Assembly (NCBI RefSeq): GCF_963662255.1
Contig: NC_085073.1
Coordinates: forward strand, 2,604,001 to 2,668,000
Reading direction: 5' to 3'
DNA length: 64,000 nucleotides
Source: Cinclus cinclus
Taxonomy: Eukaryota; Chordata; Aves; Passeriformes; Cinclidae
The position numbers and the translations under genes were made by a program. The notes under the pieces are model-generated. The model ran no database searches, was not told where the DNA came from, and saw nothing but the letters and a program-made list of their open reading frames with translations. Below are positions 20,990-34,440 of this stretch, piece after piece (positions within the stretch are counted from its first letter, which is position 1; each line of letters opens with the position of its first letter).

Positions 20990-22686
20990 AGAGAGCCAAG
21001 TCAGCGGGGACAAAGTCCAACCCGGCTCCACAGATCACCTGTCTGGGAGCTGAGACAGGACGCTGCTCCCCAAACTGTGGCCCGTGGCCCCAGTCCCTCC
21101 AGGAAACCCTCTGGGTCCCTTTCATCTACTTTGCAACCTGAGGATCCTGCCCTGTGCAAAGCTGGGATAAACGAGCCTCACTCTCCATCAGAACAGGGAA
21201 ACTGAGGCAGGGGGAGAGGTTTGCGAAGGGAGCCAGGTCTGCAGACTCACACCTGAGCCTCTGCTCCTGCTGGCTCAGCCCTCCCTGTGCCCCTGCTGGT
21301 GCAGGCACGGGAGGAGGGGATCGTGAGCACCCTGGGATGATGCGGGGCACAGACAAGAGCAGGGCAGGAGCAAAGAGATGCTGGCAGAGACATTGCCAAC
21401 TCGTGACAGAACTGGGATGCCCCCTTCCCTCTGGTGACACAGCTGGGATGCCCCATGCCCTCTGCTCCACGTGTGAGGTCTCATCCAGTGACACAAATTC
21501 TCCCCAGGCCTCCAGCTTGGAGGGGCCCCGTAGGATGGGGGACCCTCAGTGCCGCACGTAGGGCCCCGTCTCCATCCCCGTTCTCCAGTTCTCCATCCCC
21601 ATCATCCCTGTCCTGCCCTCTCGGAGTGCAGATTAAGGCGGCCCCAGGCACAATTTTTGCCGAGGACGGATTAACACCGAGCCGGCGGCGCCGTGCCCCG
21701 GGCTGCCCTCCTTTCCAGGGATTAGCACTTCGTCACCGCTTTCCCTTTTCTTTGCTTCCCCCTTCCCGCTCCCTGTCCCCATCCGTGCCCCAAATCTGCC
21801 AGGCTGCCTGGAAAAGCAGCTGCCACCGCAAACTCCTCAGCTGCCTTTCCTTAATGAAGCAAGGTCATTAACCTAATTAAGTGGCAGAGTTGCGCGGTTG
21901 AGGAGCTGCGAGGTGTTTTTGAGCCTGGCAAGAGAGTATTTGGGGTACCAAGAGCAGAGCCAGCCCCTCCAGCCATCCCTGTGGAGGTGCAGGGAGCGGG
22001 GCACTGACACCTCCAGCATGGGGGGCTTTGTCCCATTGTTCCCACAGCTGTGGGACAAACGGGTGTGCTGTCCCCGAGCGCTGCTTCCAGCCCTTCTGAA
22101 TTGCAGAGAACCCAAGATGTGGTTCCAGGGAGCCCTTCTGTCCCTCTGGGCACCTCAGGGACCACAAACCTGTCTGTGGGAGCCCAGCAGGATGTGGGGC
22201 GAGGGAAGAGGATGACGTGACATCTGTGGCTGCTCAAAGCCATTGAGACGTGGCTGCAATGCTCCACCCTGGTGCCACTGCAGGTCCTCAGTGCTCAAAA
22301 GGTCCCAAAAAGGCCAATCTTGAGGTGGCTGCTGCTTGGCTTAGGGGGCGACCGAAGGAGAGCGATGGGGACCCCAGATCCCCCAGAGAGGTGACACTGA
22401 TGGAGCAGGGACAGCAGGAGCTGGCCCAGCCCAGCATCTCCGGCTCCTCACATCCACTGTGCTGACAAAGGACACCAAAGGCCGGTGTCACCCTCCCTCC
22501 TGTCCCCATGGGCTGGTGGCACACAGGACCTCAGGGGGCAGGGGGGTGACTGACTCGCAGTGCTCATGTCTCAGGGAAGGATGCAATCTCCATGGAGAAT
22601 TTCCTGCCCTGATCCTATTACCTGAGAGGAGCAATTCTCTGGGATTAAACCCATTGCTCAAGTGCAATTTTGGAAGGAAAGGAGAT
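20990..22686. other. inferred LINGO3 5' intron, proximal part
   Basis: No exon or mobile element seen. The part 21630-21910 is a mix of AT-rich ATTA-bearing sequence and CpG-containing sequence that stands out from its surroundings (see findings). Confidence 0.35.
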
Positions 22687-22818
22687 CTTCAAGGAGCGTT
22701 TGGACACCGCTCTCAGGGATGCTCAGGGTGGGATTGTTGGGGTGTCTGGGCAGGGCCAGGGGCTGCACTGATGATCCCTGAGGGTCCCTTCCCAACTCAG
22801 GATATTCCAGGATTCTGT
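22687..22818 (+). mobile_element. CR1 LINE fragment, 3' end (type A)
   Basis: Only the final ~130 bases of the element remain, from 'AAGGAGCGTTTGGACACCGC' to 'TCCAGGATTCTGTGATC'. Confidence 0.85.
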
Positions 22819-22861
22819 GATCTTTTACAGATGTGGGGATGTGGCACTGAGGGACAAGCGG

Positions 22862-22977
22862 TGTCCTTGACAGTGCTTGGGTAACAGCTGGACTCGATTT
22901 TAGAGGGATTTCCAACCTCAACAATTCTATTCTGAGTCTATGACATTTTTTTTTTTTTTTTCTTGTGTGTGTGTGTG
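22862..22977 (+). mobile_element. CR1 terminus followed by T-run and (GT)n
   Basis: A second CR1 end ('GGACTCGATTTTAGAGGG', 'TTTCCAACCTCAACAATTCT') follows the preceding copy directly, then a 16-T run (22946-22961) and about seven GT dinucleotides (22964-22977). Two CR1 insertions therefore abut here. Confidence 0.7.
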
Positions 22978-22979
22978 AG

Positions 22980-24400
22980 ACTTAATTTTGCCACATTTCC
23001 CTTTTTCTTCCAACGAATCAAGCCAAGAGGGAAGCGTCACCATTTCACACAACCACAGGATTAACAGCTGAGCTGGGGCACAGGGGGGTGAGACCACCAA
23101 CCCCACTGATGCCCCTGCCCCTTTCTCCCCTCTCTCCAGCACTGCTCAGCTTCACTCCTTGCACCAAACTCCCTTTGGGGACTGGAGGTCCCCAAATGCC
23201 ACGTGGGCACTGGAGCTGCTTGGCAGCCTCTGCCTTCCAGGAGAGCCACTTTATGAAAGCTCTGGCTGGCTGGTGGCCCCAGGAACCTGAGCTGGCTCTG
23301 GGGTGGGGTGGGGGCAGCTCCCCTTGGTCCCCTGGTTCTGGAGGCCCCACTCGTGCTGTGCCCTGGGGCTTCATGCGAAGGATGCCCCAAGTACCACCTG
23401 CAAACCCACAGGACAAAACCTTCCCCATTTATTGTAACACTTCATTGTCCTGTTCAGTGTCTCTACAACAAAGAAAGGTCCCCTGCTGCCTCTTTAATGG
23501 TGTCCCACGTTGGGCTGGGCCGTGTCCCCGTGGCCACCATCCCTCCCTGCCAGCCCTGGGGACGATCTGGCCCTTCCCTTCCCTGCCTGAGGCTCTGCCC
23601 CGTGTTCATTATGGATGAGCCCAGGGTAACCCAACTCCACTTTTGGTTACTACTCCGGCCACCTGATCCTCTAAGCAAAGCTCCAGCCCCGCTGGAGTTG
23701 TTTTCCCTGGCAGATGGAGAGCGGGAGCCACAGTCCTGGGCTCACCTTCCCTCTCTACAGCCAGAGCATCAGCCAGATGCTGCCGCACACCCCACCGTGG
23801 GTGCTGCACTGACCCCATAAACCCCACAGTGGGGTTAAGGGCTGCTGGATGAGCCATTCCCTGCAAATCCCGGCAGACCCGAGTTCTGGAGCAAGGCTGG
23901 CTCTGCCCCACCGGTCTGTGCTGCCCCAGGACATCCCCAGAGGAGCTGCTCAGACCCGTGTCCCCTGCAGGGACACCTGGAGCCCGCGGTCCCCCCAGTC
24001 CCGGGCAGAGCCAGGTTCATCATTAATAGCTCATTACGGCGATTGTGCGGCGCTTTCCGGGCTCGCCCAGCCCCTGGGGAGCCAGGGCAATTAAGATCCA
24101 GAGCAAGGCCTAGATAGAGGCTCTCCTCCTCATTTAATTTATTTTTAAAAATAACAAGCCAGCTGCACGCAGGGCTGGGGACAGAGCCTGCAAAGCCCCA
24201 GGCTGAGGGGCTGTGATGGGGGAAGCAGAACAGAGCAATTTTGGACAATTTGGACAACTGGATAATTTTGTGAGCCCCTGGAGCCTTCCCTGCCTCATTC
24301 CCTACTTCCCCATCAAGATTTGCGACCACTGAGCTCATTTTGTCCCAGCTACCAGCAGCACAGAAGAACTGCTGCTCTCCAGCCATCCTGCCTTGGGGTT
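22980..24400. other. inferred LINGO3 intron, no gene
   Basis: No exon found. The block 24000-24160 has AT-rich ATTA/TTAAT and TTTAATTTATTTTTAAAAAT sequence inside GC-rich DNA and is a candidate regulatory element. Confidence 0.3.
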
Positions 24401-24404
24401 ACCC

Positions 24405-24565
24405 AGGGAAGCTCTAGCTGCCCCTGGATCCCTGGAAGTGTCCAAGGCCAGGTTGGACACTGGGGCTTGGAGCACCCTGTAATAGTCAAAGGGGTCCCTT
24501 CCCATGGGAGAGGGTGGAACAAGATGGTCTCTAAGGTCCTTTCCATCCCAAACCATTTGGGGATT
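24405..24565 (+). mobile_element. CR1 LINE fragment, 3' end (type B)
   Basis: Sense copy with 'CTGCCCCTGGATCCCTGGAA', 'GGTTGGACACTGGGGCTTGG' and a terminus 'CTTTCCATCCCAAACCATTT'. Confidence 0.85.
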
Positions 24566-24569
24566 CCAT

Positions 24570-27500
24570 CCCATCCTGCAGATGGGATTTTGCTCCCTCT
24601 CCACCCTTCAACCAGCTCCTGCTTCTCTGGCACAAGCTTGGCCCTGCCAGCTCCTCCAAGAGCAACTGGTCCTTAGCTGCCATTATTTCTCCCTTTTTGT
24701 GAATAAAAGACCAAGAAATGAGCCCAGGTTGCCACTTCCAGGTTCCTCTGCTGAGATACTGCATGAGCACAAACACCTCAGTCAGAGCAAAGTCTTGCCT
24801 CATCCTTCCCTTGACATGCAGGATGGAAAATGCTCCTGCTGAGCCCTTCTTGTTCCAGCACCCCACTGCTGCTGCTCCAGGCCAGACCCCTCCATGGCAT
24901 GGGCCAGAGGCAACCAGGGGATGCTGCTGCATCTTTCCAGGGATGCAGGGAACTGCAGGAGAGGATGGAGACCCCAAAGCAGGGAGGGAGCAAACAGAGC
25001 AGAAAGTGATGATGGGACCCCCACCCTGAAAACATGGACAGGGGGAATAACCCCAGCACTCTGTCACATATCAGGGAGGTGCCAGTGCCAGCACCTTGTG
25101 CCAGTGCATCCCAAACTTGGCATGAGACAGGAGAGAGCTCCTACAAACACCAGCAGCAGCCAAATGCTGTTGGGAACACCCCAAGCGCTGCCTGCTTGCC
25201 ACTGCCCAGCCCTCGCTGGCAGCCAAGTGTCCCCACGCCATCCTCGCTCCCTGGCTGCTGTCCCCAGCCCGGCTCCATGCCAGGGAAGACAATGCCAACC
25301 ACGCTGGGCTGTGCCAGCATCCTCACAGACACTGTCACCCTGCTCAGCCCTGGTGCAGGGCTCGGGCTGGGGTTGGGGTCGGATGGAGTGTCCAAGCATC
25401 CCTGTGGTGTTTCCCAGCTCACTGACAGCTTGGACTCCTCATCAGGACAAGCTGCGTGTGCTTCCCTGTCCTGGGCTGTGACCTGGATGAGATCTCAATT
25501 CCCAGGAACAGGAATTTGTGGATCAAGCAGGCTCCATGGACTTGAGCCTTCCTGAGCTGCTGGCAGGGCCTCAGAGCAGAGGATGGGACACTCTGGATGC
25601 TGATGCCAACAATTCCCTGACTCCAAGCTCTGCCCATGGGGAAGGAAAAACTGCAACCAGAGGTGCCCCAGGACAGAGCTCCTCCAGAGCTGAAGAGGAG
25701 CCCAGGCCCCAGTTCTGTGCCAAAGCCCATCCAGACGTCTGCTCCTTCTTCCCTGCTGAAAACGCTGAGCCCTCAATTACACCTTCCACAAACACCCTTC
25801 ACCCCATATGATTTTAGAATGAAAAGGCAAAAAATGAGGGTCCCTGGGGTCTGCTCCATGCTCAACTCCACTGCTAGCACCACCCACACAGATCATGGCA
25901 CCAGGGGCTGCTGGGGATCCCCAGGGGGATGCCTTGGCATCGTTCAGAGTTGGCAGAGTATGGTTTGATGCCCAAATGTGAAGTCAGGGAATCCAACTGT
26001 GTTTTTCCAGCTGTTGGTGGAAAGCAACAGAGCAGAGCAGAGCACAGCTCCCTGTGCTGAACTGAGGACTGTGAACTCAGTGAACTGTGACTGTGAACTG
26101 AAATGAGGACCAAAGTTGACCAGTGCTACCCTCCATAAGCAAACCTGTGGCTCCTGCAGCTTTATTTTATCCCTTGCCTCGAGTCTGCAAAGTCAGTGTG
26201 TTTGGAGCCACACTGAGTTGGAAAACCCCAGAAAAGACAGGGGGGCATGGGGAGGAGCTTCAGTAGCATCCCTCAGACCTTCCCTGGCTCCTGGGTGACA
26301 CCAGCAGGTTTCTCCCTCTGCACAGGGCAGCAGAACGATCCTGGCTTACGCTGGGGTGTGGAAGGGATTAAATCAGAGCTAAAACAGAAACAAAGAGACA
26401 GAAACTGGAGGGTCAAAGGAGGCCAGGGATGTGCCCAAGCCTCAGCTCTGGTAATCAGGCAACTAGCAAGCCAAGCATGAGAATAAATAATTGAGCTGAA
26501 ACAGGGAGAGCAGGACAGAGCTGGGGGTAAGAAGGAAGGAAATCAATCACCAGACCTAATGGAGAATTATCCAGGAGAGAGTTCCTCCTAATCCCATCAG
26601 GGGCTGGCTGGCTGGCAAACAAATTCTCCTGGCTCTGCCTCTCTCAGCACGTTTTTCTGGGTCAGGGCTGGGCTGGGCTGGGCAGGCAGAAGGGCAGGGC
26701 TGGAGGAACAAAGGGAGAACCAATGGCTGGGTGGGCATTGAGGGCACCCAGAGGCTCCCTACAGAGCATCTTCCCACCCCCAACAGCCCTGGCAGAGCCC
26801 AACTGGGCTATGAACATGGTGGCCACGCTCTTGATATCACCCTTGTGTCGCTCTCAAGGCTGCTCAAGCAGAAGTAGATTTTCCTGGCAAGGCATGGGAA
26901 TGGGGTGGGGAGCATGAAAGGAGCCAGGCTGGGTCACCACAGAACGTCCCCGAGCGTGACTTCAGGGCTGGCTGGAGAACACGGGAAGCTCCCACAGAAG
27001 GGAGTTATTTTGGTGAGTGGCAGCTGCTGCCTCTCACACAGCCCCAGGTCTCAGGGCGGCCGAGCCAGCACCGGACCAGCTCCCAGAGAAGCAGGATCAG
27101 CCCTTCCTTCCCAGCAAACCTCTTTGGTGCCTCCACAGAGCTGTTTTCCCACCCCAGGATCTCATCCCAAATCCTCAGCAGCTGTGGCCACAGGACTCTC
27201 CACCCCTCTCCCACGTGGGAACTCCCAGCCCTCGCAAACCCCAGAACCGAGGATTCCCTGATGAGCCACGGCACCAAGGAGACAACCCGAAAGAAGCCAC
27301 CACTTATTTTTAGAGACAACCTTATGATTCCTGAGCACGTGGCCCAGGCAACACTGCACAGGCAGCCCCAGATTGGTTGCAATCTGCTTTTCTTCTTGAC
27401 AGACATCATGTCTGAATCTCTATTTCCACAAGATGCTCCCAGGAGAGGAGACATTTAGAGACGACCACAATGTACAACATTTCTGAAAGGTCACTGCCTG

Positions 27501-30500
27501 CACAAGGCAACGAGGAGCAGAAGCCACTCATCAGCAACAGGGGCTTTGGGGAGGTGTTTAATATTCCATGAGCATCTCTATTTCTCTACCAAAGTGGATA
27601 ACTCTTCTAAAAGTAAAGGAGGAAGGCAGGGCAGGTGGGTGCTGGGCTCTTGTTTCTACCCAAGGTGGGTTGACTGAACCACCAGTCAGAGCTGAATCTC
27701 AACTGCTGCTGGGAAAGGCTGGCTGAGAGTGAACCTGACCTGGACCTCAACAGCCTCAGAACCTGCTGGACCACACGAGAGCAGAGGCTGAGCTTGACTC
27801 TCCCTCTTCAGCTTCAGCCCAGACCACCTCGTTGCCACTGAGCTGTTCCACTAATGCTACCAGGAGCCCTGGAGTTCACACAGTGGCTGTGGTCCCTGGA
27901 TGGACAGCAGGGGCTCTTTTTTGAGGGTTCAAGTGAAAACTTTTAATTTGCAGAATCCTATTAACATCGGGGCAGGATGAGGAGGGGCTGGGAGGCAAAT
28001 GCAGGGTAACAGATCACGGCCCACTGCACTGGGACTTCCTGATGTTTTGCCATCTCTGTCTGTCACCAGGATCGGGTGCTGACCACAGCCCCCATGGTGT
28101 CCAGTTTTGTCCTCTCCCACCAAAGCTGGGCTTTGCCAAGGTCCCCATCCAAGCCCAAAGGTGCCCATCCAAACCAACCTGTGGCCAAGGCTTGCCTGGT
28201 CTCAGGTTTCTCCCCAGTCTGGGCGTGGGGAGAAGGAATCCAAACCCCAGGCAACTGTCCTGGCACCTCACTTGTAGGGTCCACGTGACATTTGGTGCTG
28301 CTGAATGTACTAAACACGAGCCCAGAGCCCCAGCAGCGCAGATGTGACAGTCAGGCACAGCCACAGGCAGAGAAAAGCAGGGCCATGCTCCTGGCAAGGG
28401 CTCCTGCCCCCACAGAGACACAAATACAGAACATTGTGTGAGAGAGGGGAATTTGCTCCTTCCTCTGCAGCTGCCTCCCCCTTCTGCCTCCCTCCTGGGC
28501 TCATCCCTCACCTTCTGCACTGAAACCCAGCCTGGGAGCACGCCAGGAACAAAATGAGAGCACCGAGGGCAGCACGGCTGAAGCCACATGGGAGGGGATA
28601 GAGGGAATGTGCCAGAGCCTGGCCAGGCAGGACATCCCCGGGCACAGCACCAGGGTCGTGCTGGGGACACCTCTGTGGGTGTCTCCTCCTGCTGGGGGGA
28701 CACATCACCCACAGGGGCTCTGAGCAGCAGGGAGGATGTGAGACCTTGACACACAAAGGGACCCTGCGCCTTCGCTGCTCCAACCCAGGCAGCTCCAACG
28801 CAGCAGCTCGGTAAGGAACGAGGTGCCGGGGCAGGATGATGAATAAATAACTAAACAGGAAAGCAGAGGCTGTAATTAGGCACCTTTCAGAGCGCTGATG
28901 GATGACGCTGCTCGGGGGCGTGCAGAGCGCTGGGGATGCTGACGTGCAGCCACCCCCCAGTGCCAGCACTGGTCCCAGTCTGGCCAGCAGTGGCCAGCAG
29001 AGCCCTGCCCTGCTGCTGGACGGTGATTTCCCGGTGATTTCAGTGAGAGCTGCCTCCCACGGGCTTTGCCCCAGAACACGATCTCATTTGTCCAGCCGGC
29101 CCAGCCATGCCAGCCGTCATTAGATCAGCTCGTTCATTAAGCTCAGCACTTCAGTGATGCTGGCCTGAGCCCCTCAGGGGGCTGGCACATAAATCACACC
29201 CTGATCGCTGTCACTGGCTGCCAGTGCTGGACCTCTAATGGCAAAATCTCCTCCTAATCCCTCACCTGAACTGTGGTGACACCGGTCAGGATAGTCCCAG
29301 CTACCCCTCCGAGCTTCTGGATAAAACAATGGCTCTTTGCAGCCTTGACCCTCAGGAAGGACCCTGCTCCTGAGGGCTCAGCCCCACGGGAGCCTTCATC
29401 CATGACAGGGGGGGCTCAGCAAGGCCAGCTTCTCTCTGGAGAGGGAGCCCAGAGTCCTGGCTGCTACCACCCAATCTCTGCACCTTGGCCGGGAGATCCA
29501 TCATTCCAGAGGCTTTAATTCGACTGGACTGCTGGACATGTGGGCAGAAGAGCAGACTGACAGGCCAGACTGATGGACAGCTGCCTGCTCCGGGGCCAGC
29601 AGGGACAGGCAGCTGTGGCTGGAAAACAGCCTGATCCCAGCAGGACTGCTCAGCTCTGCAGAACACAGCTCGGAGCTCTGTGAGCAAAGCTCTGCGGGGG
29701 CAAGGGGGAAAAGGGGCAGAGGTGGAGCCCCCGCCCTGCTTGGAGTGGGAATTTCAGCCAGGAGGAGCACAGAGTGACAGCTTTCCCTCCCCCTCGCAGC
29801 TCTGCTCAGCATCAGTCCCTGGCTGAGCACATTTTTTAAGACCTGTCTACAGCTGCTGCTTCATCGGAGATTTTATTGCCATCCCAATTATGATCATGGG
29901 AGCAGCAAGAGCAAAATGCCATTACAGGGGTGAAATAGCTCCTGACATCCCAATCCATCCCTGTCGTGCCAGGCGGGAGCAGGATCAACCCCCTGAAATA
30001 TTCCTGGAGAGGGGAGGGGGACAGGGGCACCCACCCCAGCCCTGCCGAGCACAGATCCCTCCCGGCCTTCCTGCCCAGATTCCAGAGGGGCCCAGCAGAC
30101 CCGGGGGATCCAGCTGTGCCATCCCCAAAACTCCCCCGGGCTGGAGGATGTGGCAGTGGTGACATTTGGAGAGAGACATGCTGGCGTCAGTCCCCAGATC
30201 TGCGGCTGCAGGGCATCAGCTGGAGCACCAGGAAATCAGCTCCTTTCCCATGTGCAGCCCCAAGAGGACCCCAAAAGTCAGAAATCTCTAGGGTGGAAGG
30301 GAAAGGGGATGGCAAGGTCTTGTGGCTTCATTCCCGGTCCAGCATCTGGACAGCAGAGCTGGGGCAAAGCCTCCAGAGCTCCTCTCCCAGCTAATGAACT
30401 CCCAAATCTCAGGAAATCCACCCAAACCCCAAACCACTGCCCCTCAAACAGATACTGCACATGGATCCTGACACAGCCAAGGCTGAGGTCCCAACAGTAT

Positions 30501-33500
30501 CCAAGGATGGGATCCCTGCTGCCACCAACCCTGACCAAGTACCCGAGCTCAGCACCCCAGAGCTTCACATCCCAGCTCGGCCAGAGTGACTTCTTGCTCA
30601 TTCTGGAGTGGTGACAATAGGCTGGAGATCTCCCAGCTGTACCACAGGACGTCTGGCACAGTGCTCCTGCTGCACAAGGAGGTGGGGACAATGAGGGGGC
30701 TAATGCCACCAAAGCGGGGTGGCCACGAGGTAAAAATGAGCAGGATTTTAAGCACCACAGTGCACAACCCCCAATCCCACTGGAGCCCAGGGAGTTCTCA
30801 CCGTTCTGCAGGTCCAGGGCTGCTCCAACATCGGGATCTGATGAGGCATTGGAGCCTGGGAATGTTCAAATGGCCAAGTGTCCAGCACAGCCAGCCTCGG
30901 CTATTCTGCACAGAAAGTACAAGGAGACCACTGTCAGTCACCTTCCCCCAGTGTCTGCTGCAGAAATCCCAAATAAACTCCTCCAAAGGCCAGGGATGTG
31001 GCACCCAGGCACTTCCCAGAGAGGGGGAGCATCCTCAGTGCTGCTCCATCCAGATGTGTGACCTCACCATTGCAGCTTGCCTGGTTTTATCTACATAAAC
31101 ATATATATTTAGATACCAAATTATATCACACTTTGTACCCTGAAGGATCCTCTCCTCACCAGGACAAGGTCTGAGCCCAGCCCTGCCGTGGCTAGCTCTG
31201 GGAGGAGCAGGGAAGACACGGCACTGCCCTTTGGGAATCACGTGCAGGGAATGCAGGAGGGGAATGAATGCACCCAGTGCGTACCCACAACCCAGGAGGC
31301 CTCGAATCTGGGGAGATTTCATCCAAACACACAAGCAGAAGTGTCACTGGCCGGACTTCCAGCCCTGCGTCCACCCCCTGGGCATTTTGGGGGACTTGGG
31401 GGTTTGGGAGATGCTCCCAGCACTGATGCAGCAGATGCTGAACGAATTATTTGCTGTGGTTTTACTGAACTTCTTTGAACTCTCTGGATCAAGTTTAATT
31501 TGCCTGTTGCAAAGAAAGAGGGAATTTAAAAAGCTCCTTTTGTGTGGAAATCTTGGTTAACAGCCCTCAAATATCCCCTGCTCAGGTCCTGTTCAGCGAC
31601 ACCCACGCAGAGATGCTGCAGCTGCAGCTCAGCAGTCGCTCTGTGCCTTCTCCAGACCTCACTCAAGTGTGGTTTGGGTGGGCAGCAGCAGCAGCAACCA
31701 GGAGGGGGTTAACTTCTGCTGGGAGAGGCTTGGGGTTCCTTAGGAAAAGGAGCTTTCCATGGCAGGGATTTTCTGGGGAACGAGGAGCCAGCTCTGCAGC
31801 AGCCCCTGGGGCACAGGGATCACACTCCTGGCACATCCCAGAGCCAAGAACCCTGGGAGGATGGAGCTCCCCATCCCCAACTGCTCCTGCAAACCCCTGT
31901 AGTGTCCACATGCTGCTTGTGGATGGGTAAATCCTCACTTTTGGGGTTCCCAGAGAACTGAGAGAGACCAGCACTCTGAAAAAGCTGAAATTCCTCCAGG
32001 AAAGCAGCACCACCCCAAAGCTGAAGTCAGAGGGATTCCCTTCAAACCTGCAAGTCTGGGGTCAGCCATGCAGGGACAATGCTGAGGGTTCCACACTCCT
32101 GCTCACCCCCAGGCCCCTGGGGGCTGTGAGGCTGCAGGACTTCAACCAGTGCCCGGCAATCCCAGCTCATTCTCCACTCCAGAACACCTTCCCCTTGTCT
32201 GCTCTGTCTCAGGGACCCATAGTTCTCCCTGGAATGGCAGGGACCCACATTCCCAGCTCCCAGAAGGTCCCAGTGTCAGTGGGATACACTGAGCCCTTCA
32301 CCCCATCCAGTCCCTGGGTGGCAGGGATGCAAATCCCACGTGGGATGCACGGAGCTCAGTCAGGGACGTTCCCCAATAAAGGAACAGCACGAACCCCCCC
32401 ATAGCAACAGAAATCCCCTGCCCTGGGCACACCAGAGGTTCCTGCTGGAGCCAGGGGATGCACCAGCCCCTCCAGGAGCTTGGACCACAGGGACAGCTTA
32501 GGGCTGGCAGCAGGCTAGAAAAGGCCAGGATCATGGAGGATCCATCTCCTCAGGAACATGTGGGAGTAACTCCAACCCAGTACCTGAAATAACAGCAAGA
32601 ATGACCCAAACCAAGCCCTGAGATGCAGAAATGGCACAGAAACACCTGAGCCTGCCCTCAACACCTGCAGGAAGGAGCTTGTGGCACCTCCAGCAAATGC
32701 AGTGGTGCAATTCCATAAGGAATTTGCCTGCAGGGGATGCAGTGTGTGTGCTTTGAGGGACTGGGGCTCCAGGGGCTGATGCACACAGATCTGCTGTGGA
32801 TCCCAGGGGATGCTCCAGTTCTGGGAAATGGGATAACTGGGAGGGAAGTGGATTCGGTTCACCTGCAGCACCACGTGTGGGACTGACACACTCAAATATT
32901 CTAGCAGGGATGGAAGAGGTTTGGCCGGCAATCCAAGGGTCAATCCCAACCACAACAGCTCAGCTGCTGCTCGCCATGGCCAGGCTCCAGCCCCGGGGAT
33001 GGAGAAGGTAAAATTTCAATCCAATTCCAGCAGGCTGGACACAGCCATGAATTTCCTGCAGCCAGGCCAAACGTGCTCAGCTCCTGGTGCTGAGCAGCCT
33101 CTCCTGCCCCCCTGAGAGGCTTCGCTCCCAGCCCTGCCTGAACATCAGAACGTGGAACTAAGAATCTCACTTAAGAGACCACCTGGGCTTGGTTTGTGAG
33201 GTCAGCCCGTCATTCCCAGCCCTGAGAATGAGCAGGGGCTCAGCTGATGGTCTTGGCATTTGTTTTTGGCAGCTCCCAGGTCACTTAGCAACCTCTGTCT
33301 CAGGTTACCTCGGGGGGTTTTGTCTGCAAATACATTTTAATCCTTGTGAAACGGGACCCACCAGCACGTGGGTGAAGTGGCCTAAAGCCTCCTTCAGTCC
33401 CACATGGTGACACCAGCACAGCTCCCTGGCCCTCTGTGTGTTTGTGCCACCAGGGCTATTGTCACTTTCTGCTACTGTGCTTTGTGTTTTACTCAAAACT

Positions 33501-33790
33501 TGGATTTTAACTCCTTTCTGGGCTACTCAGTGGAGGAACCAGGAGAGGATTCTCCTCTCCCTGGGTACCACACCAGACCTGTTTCTCCATCAAGGAGCTT
33601 CCAGTTCTGCACACGGGATCCCCTTGAAAAAAGAAATTCAGCAGCAAAACCCAAAGCCAAACAAGACCCAGACAAAATGAGCAGAGACCTCCAGAGAACC
33701 AGAGCAAGGTGCCCAAGCTGAGCTCTTCTAAGGCAGGAGCATCCCTTGGGATGTGCACAGCAACTCTTCCATGTACGACAGCAAATCTGG
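24570..33790. other. inferred LINGO3 intron, no gene
   Basis: Nine kilobases with no supported exon, RNA gene or mobile element. Open frames here are short, overlapping on several frames and unlike any family I know. Two stretches (28850-29270 and 29830-29945) have an AT-rich, motif-dense texture of candidate enhancers; the rest is ordinary avian intronic sequence. Confidence 0.4.
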
Positions 33791-33794
33791 CTCA

Positions 33795-34440
33795 TGTCAG
33801 AGCACTGCACAAAGGGACCTGGGGGTCCTCGTCAGTGACAAGTTGGATCTGAGTCACCAGTGTGTCCTGTGAGCCCAAAGGGCCACCGTGTTCTGGGGGG
33901 CACCAGGGCCAGGGAGGGATTGTCCCACTCTGCTCTGCACTGGGGCAGCCTCACCTCCAGTGCTGGGGGCACCTTGGGCACCACAAGATCAGAAGGAGCC
34001 AAAGCTGCTGGAGAGTGTCCAAAGGAGGGACACGGAGCTGGGGAAGGGTCTGAGGAGCAGCTGAGGGCACTTGGCTCGTTCAGCTGGAGCAGAGGAGACT
34101 GAGGGGAGACTCCTCGGGGGCTGCAGCTCCTCCCGAGGGGAGGCAGAGGGGCTGGGGCTGAGCTCTGCTCTGGGACAGGGACAGGAGCCCAGCAAGGGCT
34201 GGAGCTGTGTCAGGGCTTGGGCTGGAGCTCAGGGAAAGGTTCTTCTTTCCCCCGAGGGTGCTGGGTACTGCCCAGGCTCCCCAGGGAATGGTCCCTGCCC
34301 CAAGGCTGCCAGAGCTCCAGGAGCGTTTGGACACTGCTCTCAGGGATGCTCAGGGTGGGATTGTTGGGGTGTCTGGGCAGGGACAGGGGCTGCACTGATG
34401 ATCTCTGGGGGTCCCTTCCCACTCGGGATGTTCTGGGATT
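33795..34440 (+). mobile_element. longest CR1 copy: 3' end plus relic of ORF2 C-terminus
   Basis: The copy begins upstream of the others with 'AAAGGGACCTGGGGGTCCTC' and 'CACTCTGCTCTGCACTGGGG', the CR1 region encoding the end of the reverse-transcriptase ORF2 and the following sequence, then runs into the type A 3' end and stops at 'TCGGGATGTTCTGGGATT'. Small deletions and stops leave no intact frame; it is a dead copy. Confidence 0.8.

Noticed and set aside
19167..21053. Long plus-strand open frames (252 and 375 codons) across the LINGO3 locus
   Set aside because: They are antisense shadows of the GC-rich LINGO3 exon, with low-complexity V/G/Q/E composition and no conserved motifs.
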